A DNA stretch of 64,000 bases from Cyanobacterium stanieri LEGE 03274 (GTDB lineage: Bacteria; Cyanobacteriota; Cyanobacteriia; Cyanobacteriales; Cyanobacteriaceae). Every line of letters starts with the position of its first letter. Within the stretch, counting starts at the first letter, position 1. Positions 55,548 to 64,000 of this stretch are shown in pieces. The position numbers and the translations under genes were made by a program. The notes beneath the pieces are model-generated. The model was not told the DNA's origin, did no database searches, and saw only the letters and a list, made by a program, of their open reading frames with translations. The stretch covers positions 27,919 to 91,918 of the forward strand of contig NZ_JADEWC010000012.1 in assembly GCF_015207825.1 (NCBI RefSeq), in the 5' to 3' direction.

Positions 55548-55793
55548 CTAGAGTAGATCATCATCTACATCTGCATCATCTTCGTAATCATCATCGTCGT
55601 CATCATCCTCAATTAATTCAGAGATTTCTTCATCTTCAGATACTGGTAGGATGTTGGTTTTTTCTTCTTTTTCCTCCCGGTACATAATTTTATTATTGCT
55701 TTCCAACCACTCCAAAATTGAACCTTCCTGTTTTAAGGGAATTACAGGCGCTGGTTCGTAGCGCTTTTCTTTACGCAGTGCAGGATTTTTCAT
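55548..55793 (-). CDS. DUF3134 family acidic small protein
   Basis: The 81-residue soluble protein starts MKNPALRKEKRYEPAPVIPL, contains SILEWLESNNKIMYRE, and ends in a highly acidic Asp/Glu run (residues about 55-81). The first part matches the cyanobacterial DUF3134 family as I recall it. No function known. Convergent with rbfA. Confidence 0.8.
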   Translation of the reverse strand: MKNPALRKEKRYEPAPVIPLKQEGSILEWLESNNKIMYREEKEEKTNILPVSEDEEISELIEDDDDDDDYEDDADVDDDLL

Positions 55794-55855
55794 AAACTAA
55801 TAATATTACGAGCCATATAAATTTCGTCGAGAATATATATTTTACCAGATTATCC

Positions 55856-56455
55856 ATGAATGCAAAAATTAATTTGTTAGGGGCGATCGCCCGTTATAAC
55901 GGCAAAAAAAAAAGTTCTGATAGCGACAAAGTGGAGATATTAAGTGCCATTGAAGAATTAGAAGATACAAATCCTAATCCTCGCCCCATGGAAAAAAAAG
56001 AACTTCTCAACGGAGATTGGCAACTACTCTACACCTCCAGCAAAAGTCTTTTAGGTTTGAATAACCTTCCCCTAGTAGAAGTCGAAAATATTTATCAATC
56101 CATTCATATTTCCACCAAAAAAATTTATAACATAGTGGAAATTAAAGGCTTACCCCTCCTTGACAGTGTGATGGTAGTCATTGCCAGTTTAAAAGTAGAA
56201 TCAGAAAAAAAAGTAAATGTAAAATTCGAGCGCACCATCGTTACCCTCAAAAATTGGTTAAAATACCTCTCCCCCGAGGATATTATTCGCCAAGTGACTA
56301 ACAAAAAACAAATGTTTCCCCTCGACATCAAAATTAACCAAGCCCTCGAAAATTTTACCAACACCGACGGTTGGTTAGAAACCACCTATCTTGATGATGA
56401 TTTACGCATCAGTCGAGGTAATCAAGGGAACATATTCGTTCTTTCCAAAATCTAA
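55856..56455 (+). CDS. PAP/fibrillin family protein
   Basis: The 199-residue protein resembles plastid lipid-associated proteins: AIEELEDTNPNPRPMEKKEL, GDWQLLYTSSKSLLGL near 50-65, and a lipocalin-like beta region. Fibrillins bind lipids or quinones at thylakoids and protect photosystem II under light stress; here the role is inferred from the family. Separated from lptA by 52 bp, so it may belong to the same transcript. Confidence 0.85.
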   Translation: MNAKINLLGAIARYNGKKKSSDSDKVEILSAIEELEDTNPNPRPMEKKELLNGDWQLLYTSSKSLLGLNNLPLVEVENIYQSIHISTKKIYNIVEIKGLPLLDSVMVVIASLKVESEKKVNVKFERTIVTLKNWLKYLSPEDIIRQVTNKKQMFPLDIKINQALENFTNTDGWLETTYLDDDLRISRGNQGNIFVLSKI

Positions 56456-56507
56456 TCAATGGTATTATCCTTTTCACCCCCTTAAAATAGTTTAAAGTGC
56501 GATCGCC

Positions 56508-56948
56508 ATGAACAAAATCACCATGACCCCAAAAAAATATTTTCCCCTACTCATCACCACCACCATCATTAGTACCCTACTAACCACCCTCGCCCCCAAC
56601 CCAGAAAAAACCTATCCCCAAGCCCAAGCCCAAAACAACGGCAGACAACCCATCACCGTAAGATCAGACATACAAGAAGCCAACTCAGAAACAGGAGTTA
56701 TCACCGCCCGAGGAAACGTCTATATCGAATTTCCCTCCCGTGACATTCAAGCCACCGCAGCCCAAGCCCAATTTTTTAGTCAAGAAAGAAGATTAGTCCT
56801 TAACGGTAACGTTCAAGTAATTCAAGACGGTAACAGCATGAGAGCCGAAACCATGACTTATCTTATTGACGAAGGCAGATTCATCGCCACCCCCCAAAAT
56901 CAAAGACAAGTAGAATCAGTTTATCTCATCGAACAGGATAGCCCCTAA
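56508..56948 (+). CDS. lptA: LptA/OstA-family periplasmic protein
   Basis: Carries lipopolysaccharide across the periplasm in the Lpt bridge. The 146 residues have a signal peptide (1 to about 44, hydrophobic FPLLITTTIISTLL) and a single OstA beta-jellyroll domain (about 50-140: ITVRSDIQEANSETGVITA, GNVYIEF, RRLVLNGNVQVIQDG). Short form lacking a C-terminal extension. First of lptA-lptB-lptF/G; 37 bp precede lptB. Confidence 0.87.
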   Translation: MNKITMTPKKYFPLLITTTIISTLLTTLAPNPEKTYPQAQAQNNGRQPITVRSDIQEANSETGVITARGNVYIEFPSRDIQATAAQAQFFSQERRLVLNGNVQVIQDGNSMRAETMTYLIDEGRFIATPQNQRQVESVYLIEQDSP

Positions 56949-56985
56949 AATAAACCAATAAACTGGTTTTTGTCCAAAAAATCCA

Positions 56986-57714
56986 ATGCAATTAACACTT
57001 AAAAACATTCATAAATCCTACGGCAAAAGAAACATCGTCAACCGAGTAAACCTCAAAGTAAAACAAGGAGAAATCGTTGGACTACTAGGCCCTAATGGAG
57101 CAGGTAAAACCACCACCTTTTATATCACCACAGGCTTAATCATGCCCAACCAAGGGCAAGTAAACCTAGACGAGCAAGACATCACCCCCCTAAAACTAAG
57201 CCAAAGAGCAAAACTAGGCATCGGTTATCTTACCCAACAAGCCAGTATATTTCGCAACCTCACCGTCAAAGAAAACATTGAATTAGTTCTTGAGCAAAGT
57301 AACCTTTCTTTTCGTAATCAACAAATTCGACTAAAACAACTGATCGAAGATTTTCGCCTCGAAAAAGTAGTTCACACCAAAGGTTCTCAAGTGTCAGGGG
57401 GAGAAAGAAGACGCACCGAACTTGCCCGAGCCTTAGCCGTAGGCAGGGATGGCCCTAAATTTTTATTATTAGACGAACCCTTCGCAGGGGTAGATCCCAT
57501 TGCCGTCTCAGAAATTCAAACCATTATTGAAGATCTTAAAAATAAAGGTATGGGTATTTTGATTACAGATCATAACGTGAGAGAAACTTTAGCTATTACG
57601 GGGCGATCGTATATCATGCGAGAAGGACAAATCCTCGCCTCCGGCACCGCAGAAGAACTTTATAAAAACTCCCTTGTGCGACAATATTACCTAGGAGATA
57701 ACTTTAGAATTTAA
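56986..57714 (+). CDS. lptB: LPS export ABC ATPase LptB
   Basis: Powers extraction of LPS from the inner membrane. The 242 residues have Walker A GPNGAGKTTT (34-43), Q-loop GYLTQQASIFRNLTVKENI typical of LptB, signature VSGGERRRTELARAL, Walker B FLLLDEPFAGVDPIAV, and His in ITDHNVRETL. It lies 5 bp before the permease gene, so the pair is tightly coupled. Confidence 0.94.
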   Translation: MQLTLKNIHKSYGKRNIVNRVNLKVKQGEIVGLLGPNGAGKTTTFYITTGLIMPNQGQVNLDEQDITPLKLSQRAKLGIGYLTQQASIFRNLTVKENIELVLEQSNLSFRNQQIRLKQLIEDFRLEKVVHTKGSQVSGGERRRTELARALAVGRDGPKFLLLDEPFAGVDPIAVSEIQTIIEDLKNKGMGILITDHNVRETLAITGRSYIMREGQILASGTAEELYKNSLVRQYYLGDNFRI

Positions 57715-57719
57715 CTCTC

Positions 57720-58880
57720 ATGGAAGATAAATCAACCAACACCCCCATAAAATTCCATGTCTCCCTAATGGATAAATATATCCTAGGAGAACTAATTACA
57801 CCATTTCTATTCGGTATCGGTTTATTCACCGCCCTAGGCATATCCATCGGCACATTATTTGAACTAATTCGCCGAGTCACCGAATCAGGATTATTTGTGG
57901 GAGTCGCCATCCAAATTTTTCTGTTACGCATACCAGAATTTATCGTTTTGGCATTTCCCATGTCTCTCCTTCTTGCCACCCTCATCGCCTACAGTCGCCT
58001 TTCTGGAGATAGCGAAATTATCGCCCTTAGAAGTGTTGGAGTAAGCCTTTTTCGCCTAGTAATTCCCGCTTTAGTTTTAAGTCTTTCTATCACAGGAATT
58101 ACATTTTTTATCAACGATGTAGTCACCCCCTCTAGCAACAGACAAGCTACCATCACCCTACAAACCGCCCTCAATCAAGTTCAACCACAATTAAGCCAAA
58201 GAAATATTTTATATCCCGAATATGCCGACATCGTCAAAAGCGATGGTTCCGTTAATTATGGTTTAGCAAGATTGTTTTATGCCGAAGAATTTAACGGTAA
58301 TCAAATGAAATACCTTACCATTCTTGACTTTTCAAGGGATGGCATCAATCAAGTGTTAACCGCAGAAACAGCACAATGGAATATTCGTGATAATATTTGG
58401 GACTTTTTTAACGGTACAATCTACATTGTTGCCACCGATGGTAGTTCCAGAAACGTTGTTCGTTTTGAACATCAACAACTAACCCTCCCCCGAGCGCCCC
58501 TAGACTTTGCCAATCGTCCCCTAAGTTACCAAGAAATGAGCATAAGTCAAGCCCAAGAATACTTAGAAACTGCTAAATTAGAAGGAAATCGCAACGAAGC
58601 CCGAACATTAGCCGTAAAAATTCAAAGTAAAATCGCCTTACCCTTTGTGTGTGTGGTATTTGCCATCATGGGTTCAGCCCTTGGTATCCGTCCCCAAAAT
58701 ACAGGCAAAGCAAAAAGTTTTGGAATTTGTATCGCCATCATCCTCGCTTATTATATTCTTTCGTTTATGGGTGAATCCCTTGCCATCTCAGGTATTCTCA
58801 ACCCATTTATGGGAGCATGGCTAGGCAATATCATCGGTTTTACCCTAGGCAGTTGGCTTCTTTATATCAACATCAAATAA
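57720..58880 (+). CDS. LptF/LptG-family LPS export permease
   Basis: The 386-residue membrane protein of the YjgP/YjgQ family. Three N-terminal hydrophobic segments (about 18-40, 60-80, 95-118), a periplasmic beta-jellyroll (about 140-275), and three C-terminal segments (about 305-385). Motifs: DKYILGELITPFLFGIGLFT, PMSLLLATLIAYSRLSGDSE, GSALGIRPQNTGKAKSFG. Only one such permease gene is present, as usual in cyanobacteria, so the transporter probably uses a homodimer. Ends 48 bp before a TTG/ATG start of the next gene, with a TATAAT at 58904-58909. Confidence 0.9.
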   Translation: MEDKSTNTPIKFHVSLMDKYILGELITPFLFGIGLFTALGISIGTLFELIRRVTESGLFVGVAIQIFLLRIPEFIVLAFPMSLLLATLIAYSRLSGDSEIIALRSVGVSLFRLVIPALVLSLSITGITFFINDVVTPSSNRQATITLQTALNQVQPQLSQRNILYPEYADIVKSDGSVNYGLARLFYAEEFNGNQMKYLTILDFSRDGINQVLTAETAQWNIRDNIWDFFNGTIYIVATDGSSRNVVRFEHQQLTLPRAPLDFANRPLSYQEMSISQAQEYLETAKLEGNRNEARTLAVKIQSKIALPFVCVVFAIMGSALGIRPQNTGKAKSFGICIAIILAYYILSFMGESLAISGILNPFMGAWLGNIIGFTLGSWLLYINIK

Positions 58881-58942
58881 CCTTCTTTCCAAAAAGATGA
58901 TGATATAATAAAAATGCCGACAATCATTTGGGTACATTCATT

Positions 58943-59767
58943 ATGGCATCTTCATCTCGTAAAAACTCCCCCGACTATCTCAAATCAAGAATGGGTACTT
59001 TTTTAAATCCCCTATTTTTGAGCGCCATAGTAGGATTAGGGGTAATTGGTATCATTGCGTGGCAGTTAATTGTAATTAATAACCAATTTAGACAAAGTAG
59101 TCTCGAAAACTCTCCCCCCTCCCGCACGGGAGCAACCCTTGAATTAGGAGATAATGCCAGTAATACCCAAACCCCCACGAACTCAGAAAACCCCTCCCCT
59201 AGCGCCACAAATAACGGTTCACCTTCTCAAAATCCCGTAGGTGATCCCAATTCAGTAGAATTAGACATTGCCGAAGTGGATTTATTGAGCAGTCAAGAAA
59301 CCGTACAAACTGACGGCCTCGATACCCCAGAACAAAGCCGTTTATATAATCAAGTGTTATCCCTACCCCGAGTGTCTCCCGAAATTAGACCATCTGGAGG
59401 TAATGGAAACACTGGGTTTGCACCCAATCAAGGCTTATTAAGTCCTGAGTTTAACCAACAAAGACAATCACAAATTCCCGTTGCCCCTAGCCCTCTCAAT
59501 CAAGCGGTTAATAATGTGATGAGTAACTATAATCCCAATAGTAATATTTATAGATCCCAAGCTCCCCAAAATAATATTCCCAGTGCAGGGGGAAATCAGA
59601 CTTATTATTCTCCTTCTCTGCAAAATAATTATAATGTGAGTAATAATGTTGTTGGTAATCCCAGTTCATTTATTCCTACTCCCCAAGGAACTTACATTAA
59701 TCCCAATCAAACCAGTACCAGTATTCAAAATAATAGACCTTCTCGAACCAGTCAATCTCCTTTTTAA
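58943..59767 (+). CDS. single-pass membrane protein with Ser/Asn/Pro-rich periplasmic region, unknown
   Basis: The 274 residues from ATG 58943 (a TTG lies 15 bp upstream) have one transmembrane helix near 24-44 (LFLSAIVGLGVIGIIAWQLI), then a low-complexity Asn/Ser/Pro/Gln-rich region with an ordered island SRLYNQVLSLPRVSPEIRP near 133. It does not match a family I know. Position after lptF and before cysE may hint at an envelope role. Confidence 0.6.
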   Translation: MASSSRKNSPDYLKSRMGTFLNPLFLSAIVGLGVIGIIAWQLIVINNQFRQSSLENSPPSRTGATLELGDNASNTQTPTNSENPSPSATNNGSPSQNPVGDPNSVELDIAEVDLLSSQETVQTDGLDTPEQSRLYNQVLSLPRVSPEIRPSGGNGNTGFAPNQGLLSPEFNQQRQSQIPVAPSPLNQAVNNVMSNYNPNSNIYRSQAPQNNIPSAGGNQTYYSPSLQNNYNVSNNVVGNPSSFIPTPQGTYINPNQTSTSIQNNRPSRTSQSPF

Positions 59768-59847
59768 ATTTCGGTAAACCCTTCCACCCAATAAGTTAAT
59801 CCTAAGGGATAATAAATTTAGTAGAAATTTTACCTTATAAATATAAA

Positions 59848-60504
59848 GTGCTATCATCTATCATTTCTGATTTTAAAATTATCTTTGAGCGAGATCCCGC
59901 CGCCCGTAACTGGTTAGAGGTATTATTATGTTATCCTGGCTTACAGGCAGTGGTTTTACATCGTCTTTCCCATGGTTTATATCGTCTAGGAATTCCTTTT
60001 ATTCCTCGTTTTTTGTCCCATTTGGGTCGCTTTTTTACAGGTATTGAAATTCACCCCGGCGCACAGTTAGGGAAAGGGGTGTTTATTGACCATGGCATGG
60101 GCGTTGTCATTGGAGAGACTGCCATTCTAGGGGATTATTGTTTAATTTATCAGGGGGTTACCCTTGGTGGTACGGGAAAGGATACGGGCAAACGTCATCC
60201 TACCCTCGGGGAAAATGTGGTAGTTGGTGCGGGGGCAAAGGTTTTAGGTAATTTATTGATTGGTAATAATGTGCGTATTGGGGCGGGTTCAGTGGTTTTA
60301 CGGGATGTGCCTTCTGAATGTACGGTGGTAGGTATTCCGGGGAGAATTGTTTATCGTTCTGGGGTTAAGGTAAATCCCCTCGAACATGGTAATTTACCTG
60401 ATTCTGAGGCGACGGTTATCAGAGGTTTGATTGATAGAATTGAATCTTTAGAACAAGAAATTATGCAGTTGAAAGAAAAGGAAAAGGTAGTTATTGAGCG
60501 TTAG
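59848..60504 (+). CDS. cysE: serine O-acetyltransferase, cysteine synthesis
   Basis: Makes O-acetylserine from serine and acetyl-CoA. The 218 residues show an N-terminal helical region ([29 protein letters not shown]) and a left-handed beta-helix of hexapeptide repeats from about residue 65 ([41 protein letters not shown]). The C-terminus is extended with a coiled coil ending [11 protein letters not shown]. The start is a GTG at 59848. The last four bases overlap the convergent RibD-like gene. Confidence 0.94.
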   Translation: MLSSIISDFKIIFERDPAARNWLEVLLCYPGLQAVVLHRLSHGLYRLGIPFIPRFLSHLGRFFTGIEIHPGAQLGKGVFIDHGMGVVIGETAILGDYCLIYQGVTLGGTGKDTGKRHPTLGENVVVGAGAKVLGNLLIGNNVRIGAGSVVLRDVPSECTVVGIPGRIVYRSGVKVNPLEHGNLPDSEATVIRGLIDRIESLEQEIMQLKEKEKVVIER

Positions 60505-61199
60505 TGTTTAATTATTTGATAGTGTAAAAAAAGTTCTTGCTCTATTTTTTTTATTTCTTTGAGTTTCATCCCTAGGGGAGATTCTAGGGGTATTCCTCCG
60601 ACGGGGGTGGGGGCTTGATTTCCTCCTAAAATAACTGGACAGAGGGTAATCCAAAGGTCATTAATCAGGTTTTCGGCAAGGATAGAAGCGATTATTTCTC
60701 CCCCTCCAAGGATGGCTATATGATTTATTTTAATTGCCTTTAAATGGTTAAATATTTGTTGCCAATTTATTTTTTCTTGGTTATGTTCACTAATTAAATA
60801 ATCATCAAAAAGTATTTGTTTTTGATTTTTATTAATATTATTTAGCCAGTTTTCTTTCCCTTTTTGTGTTGTTAATAAAACCCGTTTAACTGGCTGGTCA
60901 AAAAAGCGATAATTTTGGTCTAGTTTGCCCGATGATGAACAGACGATGTTGATGGGTTGGGGGGTTTGTTGTCGGTTTTTTCTTTGGGCGAGGAGATGGG
61001 GTTGTTTAATGGTAAGGGTTGTGCCGTAGGCTCTGAGGGTATTAGCACCGAATAGGATGGCATCACAGAGGGATATTTGTTCTTCTAGGTGTTTGAGGTC
61101 TTGGGGGCTACTAAATCGGGCTGGTGTGCCACTGTGGGGGCTTATTTTTCCGTCGGCGCTCATGGCGAGGATGGCGGTGGTGTGAGGAAAATTAGACAT
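60501..61199 (-). CDS. RibD C-terminal (dihydrofolate reductase-like) family protein
   Basis: The 232-residue reductase fold resembles the pyrimidine reductase half of Rib[21 protein letters not shown] near 7-26, [17 protein letters not shown] near 42, and [20 protein letters not shown] near 170. No deaminase domain is present. It may be a stand-alone riboflavin-pathway reductase or a related enzyme with another substrate. Its start overlaps the TPR gene's 3' end by 8 bp. Confidence 0.85.
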   Translation of the reverse strand: MSNFPHTTAILAMSADGKISPHSGTPARFSSPQDLKHLEEQISLCDAILFGANTLRAYGTTLTIKQPHLLAQRKNRQQTPQPINIVCSSSGKLDQNYRFFDQPVKRVLLTTQKGKENWLNNINKNQKQILFDDYLISEHNQEKINWQQIFNHLKAIKINHIAILGGGEIIASILAENLINDLWITLCPVILGGNQAPTPVGGIPLESPLGMKLKEIKKIEQELFLHYQIIKH

Positions 61200-62307
61200 T
61201 GATTTGTTTAAGATATTCGAGACGGGGTTTTACTTCTTCAAATTCAGGGGCGATCGCCCTTACTTGTTGATAACATTCTTGAGCTTCGGAATAACGTTCG
61301 AGAATTTCTAAAACCAAGCCTTTATGATACCATGCCATAAAATGGTTAGGTTGAATACCGATCGCCCGTTCCCAACTCATCAACGCTTCCGGATATTGTT
61401 GGAGATTATAAAGAGCATTACCCCGACTATACCAAGATTCCACATCATTAACATTTATATCGAGGGCGTGATCAAAAGATTCAATGGCCTCTGCATATTT
61501 TGCCCCATGGGCCAAAGCACATCCACGATTGTGCCACACCTGTTCTAAATTTGGCTCTATTTCAATGATTTTGTCCCAAGAGGCGATCGCCCCTTGCAAG
61601 TCACCCTTTTGCGCCTTTTCCAAACCCACACCAAACCAATGCTCCACCCATTCTACATCCACCAATTCTTCTTCCTGCGCCTCAGGGGTAATAGACTCCA
61701 TCTCCAAAAGAATTTCCTTGCTAGAATTACTCGCCTTAACTAACTTTTCAATAATCGCCCCAGGTTCGTGATTTTTCAAACCAAGTTTACGAGCCGTTTT
61801 ACGGGCAAAATTTTCGTCATGTTGTAACAATTTAAGTAAATCTGCCAAACTACTAGCCTCAGGAGAATCATCCTCACTATCATTGCCCTGAATCGGTTCT
61901 AATTGAATACCATCCTTCCGAGCCAAAATTTCATTGGCAAACTCATGGGCTAAATCTCCCACTGGACGATAAAATGGTAGAGAAGAAGTCTTTTCCCCTA
62001 AAATAACCATCCTCGAAGCGATAGTATAGTGGGGAGCAAAAGAGCTTACTAAACTTTCACCGTATTTTTGTAACCAAGTCAACCAATTATCAACAGTTAT
62101 CTTCGGTTCTAAATTTTGAAAAAATTTCTCGATGCGGTTTTCTGTCCACCCTTTAGCAACTCCTTCCAATAATTGATTAAACAAATATTCTAAGGTTTTA
62201 TCATCAGTGGATGGTTTTTGTTGGGCGGAATCCTCTCCCCCCTCTTGCTCGTAATCCTGTGCTGATTCTTCCTTTTTAGCACCCCAGTTCCATATTTTTT
62301 TGATCAT
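61192..62307 (-). CDS. tetratricopeptide repeat protein
   Basis: The 371-residue soluble protein has an N-terminal Glu/Gln-rich stretch, a middle domain with no recognised family, and at least three TPR motifs in the C-terminal third (about 225-345: WDKIIEIEPNLEQVWHNRGC, ESFDHALDINVNDVESWYSR, SWERAIGIQPNHFMAWYHKG). Likely a protein-interaction scaffold. The ATG at 62307 is preferred over a TTG at 62322. It overlaps the RibD-like gene; upstream, a heptamer array separates it from dnaX. Confidence 0.85.
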   Translation of the reverse strand: MIKKIWNWGAKKEESAQDYEQEGGEDSAQQKPSTDDKTLEYLFNQLLEGVAKGWTENRIEKFFQNLEPKITVDNWLTWLQKYGESLVSSFAPHYTIASRMVILGEKTSSLPFYRPVGDLAHEFANEILARKDGIQLEPIQGNDSEDDSPEASSLADLLKLLQHDENFARKTARKLGLKNHEPGAIIEKLVKASNSSKEILLEMESITPEAQEEELVDVEWVEHWFGVGLEKAQKGDLQGAIASWDKIIEIEPNLEQVWHNRGCALAHGAKYAEAIESFDHALDINVNDVESWYSRGNALYNLQQYPEALMSWERAIGIQPNHFMAWYHKGLVLEILERYSEAQECYQQVRAIAPEFEEVKPRLEYLKQINV

Positions 62308-62361
62308 TACCTTTGAAAACAAGAACCCATATTCTATTGATATTTAATGATAACTAATAAT

Positions 62362-62432
62362 AATTGACAATGGATGAAGCAATGGACAATGGACGAACCA
62401 ATTGACAATGGACAATGGACAATGGACAATTA
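62362..62432. repeat. ACAATGG heptamer array (STRR-like) between TPR gene and dnaX
   Basis: GACAATGGACAATGGACAAT near 62411-62430 has three clean units of period 7, preceded by degenerate units from 62362. Matches the style of cyanobacterial short tandemly repeated repetitive sequences. Confidence 0.75.
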
Positions 62433-62490
62433 AGATAGAAAGTTTTACTTAATCGCTACTATCTATTACCCTGCATAAACCATAACTGCT

Positions 62491-64000
62491 GTGACTTACG
62501 AGCCTTTACACCATAAATATCGTCCCCAAACTTTTGCACAATTAGCAGGACAAGATGCGATCGCCCAAACCCTTAGTAATGCCTTAACCTCGGGAAAAAT
62601 AGCCCCTGCCTATCTATTTTGTGGGCCTAGGGGTACAGGTAAAACCTCCAGCGCCCGTATTTTAGCCAAATCATTAAACTGTATGGCGACGGATAAACCT
62701 ACCCCTACCCCTTGCGGAAAATGTGAAGCCTGTATAAGTATTACCAATGGTTCAGCGTTAGATGTCATTGAAATTGATGCGGCGAGTAATACAGGGGTAG
62801 ATAACATTAGAGAAATTATTGAGCGGGTACAGTTTGCCCCTGTGCAGTGTCGTTATAAAGTATATGTGATTGACGAATGCCATATGCTCAGTACGGCTGC
62901 ATTTAATGCCTTGTTAAAAACCTTGGAAGAGCCACCCGATAGGGTAATTTTCATTCTAGCCACCACAGATCCCCAAAGGGTTCTACCCACTATTATCAGC
63001 CGTTGTCAACGGTTTGATTATCGTCGTATCCCCCTTGATGCTATGGTCAAACACTTGGGCTATATCGCCACGGAGGAGGGCATAGACATCGATTCTGGAG
63101 CGCTGAGTTTAGTTGCCCAACTTTCCAATGGGGGGATGAGGGATGCGGAGAGTTTATTGGATCAATTGAGTTTGTTATCAGGTACTATTACCACCCAGAA
63201 GGTATGGGATTTGGTGGGTTCGGTATCTGAGCAGGATTTATTGGAATTGTTAGGGGCGATCGCCACGGATAACCCTGAAACAGTAATCGTACAGTGTCGT
63301 AAGCTCTTGGATAGGGGTAGAGAACCCTTGATTTTGCTACAAAACTTAGCTAACTTCTATCTTAGTTTATTAATGGCAAAAACAGCCCCGGGGCGATCGG
63401 ACTTAGTCACCCTCACCCAAGAAACATGGCAACAACTGTGCGAAACAGCCCACCATTGGGATATTTCCACCATCCTCCAAGGACAAAAAAAACTTAAAGA
63501 CAGCGAAATTCAAGTTAAAAACACCACCCAACCTCGTCTCTGGTTAGAAATTACCCTGCTTAATCTTCTTCCTTCTGCTAATCAAGCAGTAGTTACCCAT
63601 ACCGTCAAAAACAAAACCCCCATCGCATCTCCTCCTCCTGTTGCTCAAAAAACCTTTACCCCTCCCCCTAAACAAGAATCTCAACCTACTACCCCTAACA
63701 CCTTCAATCATCCAACCTCCCCTCCCCCAGAAAAAGAAACTACCGCAACCCCTGAATTTAACTCCTTATCCTTAGACGAATTAAAAGAAAAAGTCGCTTC
63801 CACCATCTCCGCCGTGATGACAAAAAGTTTTTTGGTGCAACAATGCCATATTCTCGAATATCAAAACAATACTATTACTATCGGTGTCATCACAGAATTT
63901 TTCCTCAAACTCAGTAAACAACATCAACCCATCATGGAAAAAGCCTTTAGTCAGGTTTTGGGTAAATCCATTAACTTGGTGTTTCAAGTGGAAGGAAAAG
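62491..64000 (+). CDS. dnaX: DNA polymerase III gamma/tau subunit (3' end cut by window edge)
   Basis: Clamp-loader ATPase of the replicative polymerase. The GTG at 62491 begins VTYEPLHHKYRPQTFAQLAG, the family start; 503 codons are open to the window edge. Seen: Walker A GPRGTGKTSSARI near 47, zinc-binding CGKCEAC near 73 with an upstream Cys, Walker B YVIDECHMLS, sensor I ATTDPQRVLPTIISRC, and sensor II GGMRDAESLLDQLS. After about residue 380 comes a Pro/Thr-rich linker and the start of domain V. No intein is inserted, although some cyanobacterial dnaX genes carry one. Confidence 0.95.
   Translation, partial: MTYEPLHHKYRPQTFAQLAGQDAIAQTLSNALTSGKIAPAYLFCGPRGTGKTSSARILAKSLNCMATDKPTPTPCGKCEACISITNGSALDVIEIDAASNTGVDNIREIIERVQFAPVQCRYKVYVIDECHMLSTAAFNALLKTLEEPPDRVIFILATTDPQRVLPTIISRCQRFDYRRIPLDAMVKHLGYIATEEGIDIDSGALSLVAQLSNGGMRDAESLLDQLSLLSGTITTQKVWDLVGSVSEQDLLELLGAIATDNPETVIVQCRKLLDRGREPLILLQNLANFYLSLLMAKTAPGRSDLVTLTQETWQQLCETAHHWDISTILQGQKKLKDSEIQVKNTTQPRLWLEITLLNLLPSANQAVVTHTVKNKTPIASPPPVAQKTFTPPPKQESQPTTPNTFNHPTSPPPEKETTATPEFNSLSLDELKEKVASTISAVMTKSFLVQQCHILEYQNNTITIGVITEFFLKLSKQHQPIMEKAFSQVLGKSINLVFQVEGK

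Noticed and set aside
62491..64000. Intein in dnaX
   Set aside because: Some cyanobacterial dnaX genes have one, but the ATPase motifs here run on without interruption.

Overview
The window looks like chromosome of an AT-rich unicellular cyanobacterium, probably close to Cyanobacterium/Geminocystis. This is judged from gene content (light-dependent protochlorophyllide reductase, PipX, a Cph1-type phytochrome, PatA-like regulator, Psb34/Psb35-like membrane protein, DUF751, DUF3134, fibrillin) and from about 40 perfect HIP1 octamers (GCGATCGC), far above chance for this base composition. No rRNA, tRNA, CRISPR array, phage or intact insertion sequence was seen. Most of the 57 intact or window-truncated coding genes are core metabolism.

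Layout. 1-13 kb: end of rsmA, a fused pabA-pabB gene, uvrA, a HlyC/CorC membrane protein, a phytase-like secreted protein, cinA, then a Uma2-family gene bracketed by a 102-bp duplication of the 3' end of a polysaccharide-export ABC ATPase gene. 13-22.8 kb: prmC, purF, a PD-(D/E)XK protein, gltD, por, panD, a PEP-CTERM protein and pipX. Here the gaps are packed with dispersed palindromic repeats. 23-31.7 kb: a CPA-type antiporter, a methyltransferase, then a phosphate-uptake locus: a pstS/sphX-type gene diverging from an operon of a CBS/degenerate-chemoreceptor protein, a single-chain PstC-PstA permease and PstB, with two Pho-box-like repeats between. 31.7-43 kb: murE, sufD, sufC, ppa, purM, rlpA, a CPBP protease, a creatininase-family protein, a nitrilase-family protein and sufB. 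sufB is about 6 kb from sufCD and opposite to them, yet both promoters carry the same CAAC-N6-GTTG SufR-type operator. 43-54.8 kb: small conserved proteins, an O-methyltransferase, a phytochrome hybrid kinase overlapping a REC-histidine kinase, a LapA-like protein, a tandem Usp, cbiT, the Psb34/35-like protein, an HTH/GrpE-like protein and a PatA-like regulator. 54.8-64 kb: DUF751-rbfA, DUF3134, fibrillin, lptA-lptB-lptF/G, a Ser/Asn/Pro-rich membrane protein, cysE, a RibD-C protein, a TPR protein and the 5' part of dnaX.

The most unusual items are the rebuilt Pst operon (a degenerate MCP-like protein in a Pst operon, and a fused permease), a five-copy two-hairpin repeat whose stems show compensatory base changes, a repeat nested inside another, the duplication around the Uma2 gene, and the split suf genes that keep a shared operator. 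All calls rest on reading sequence and motif memory; no database search was run.
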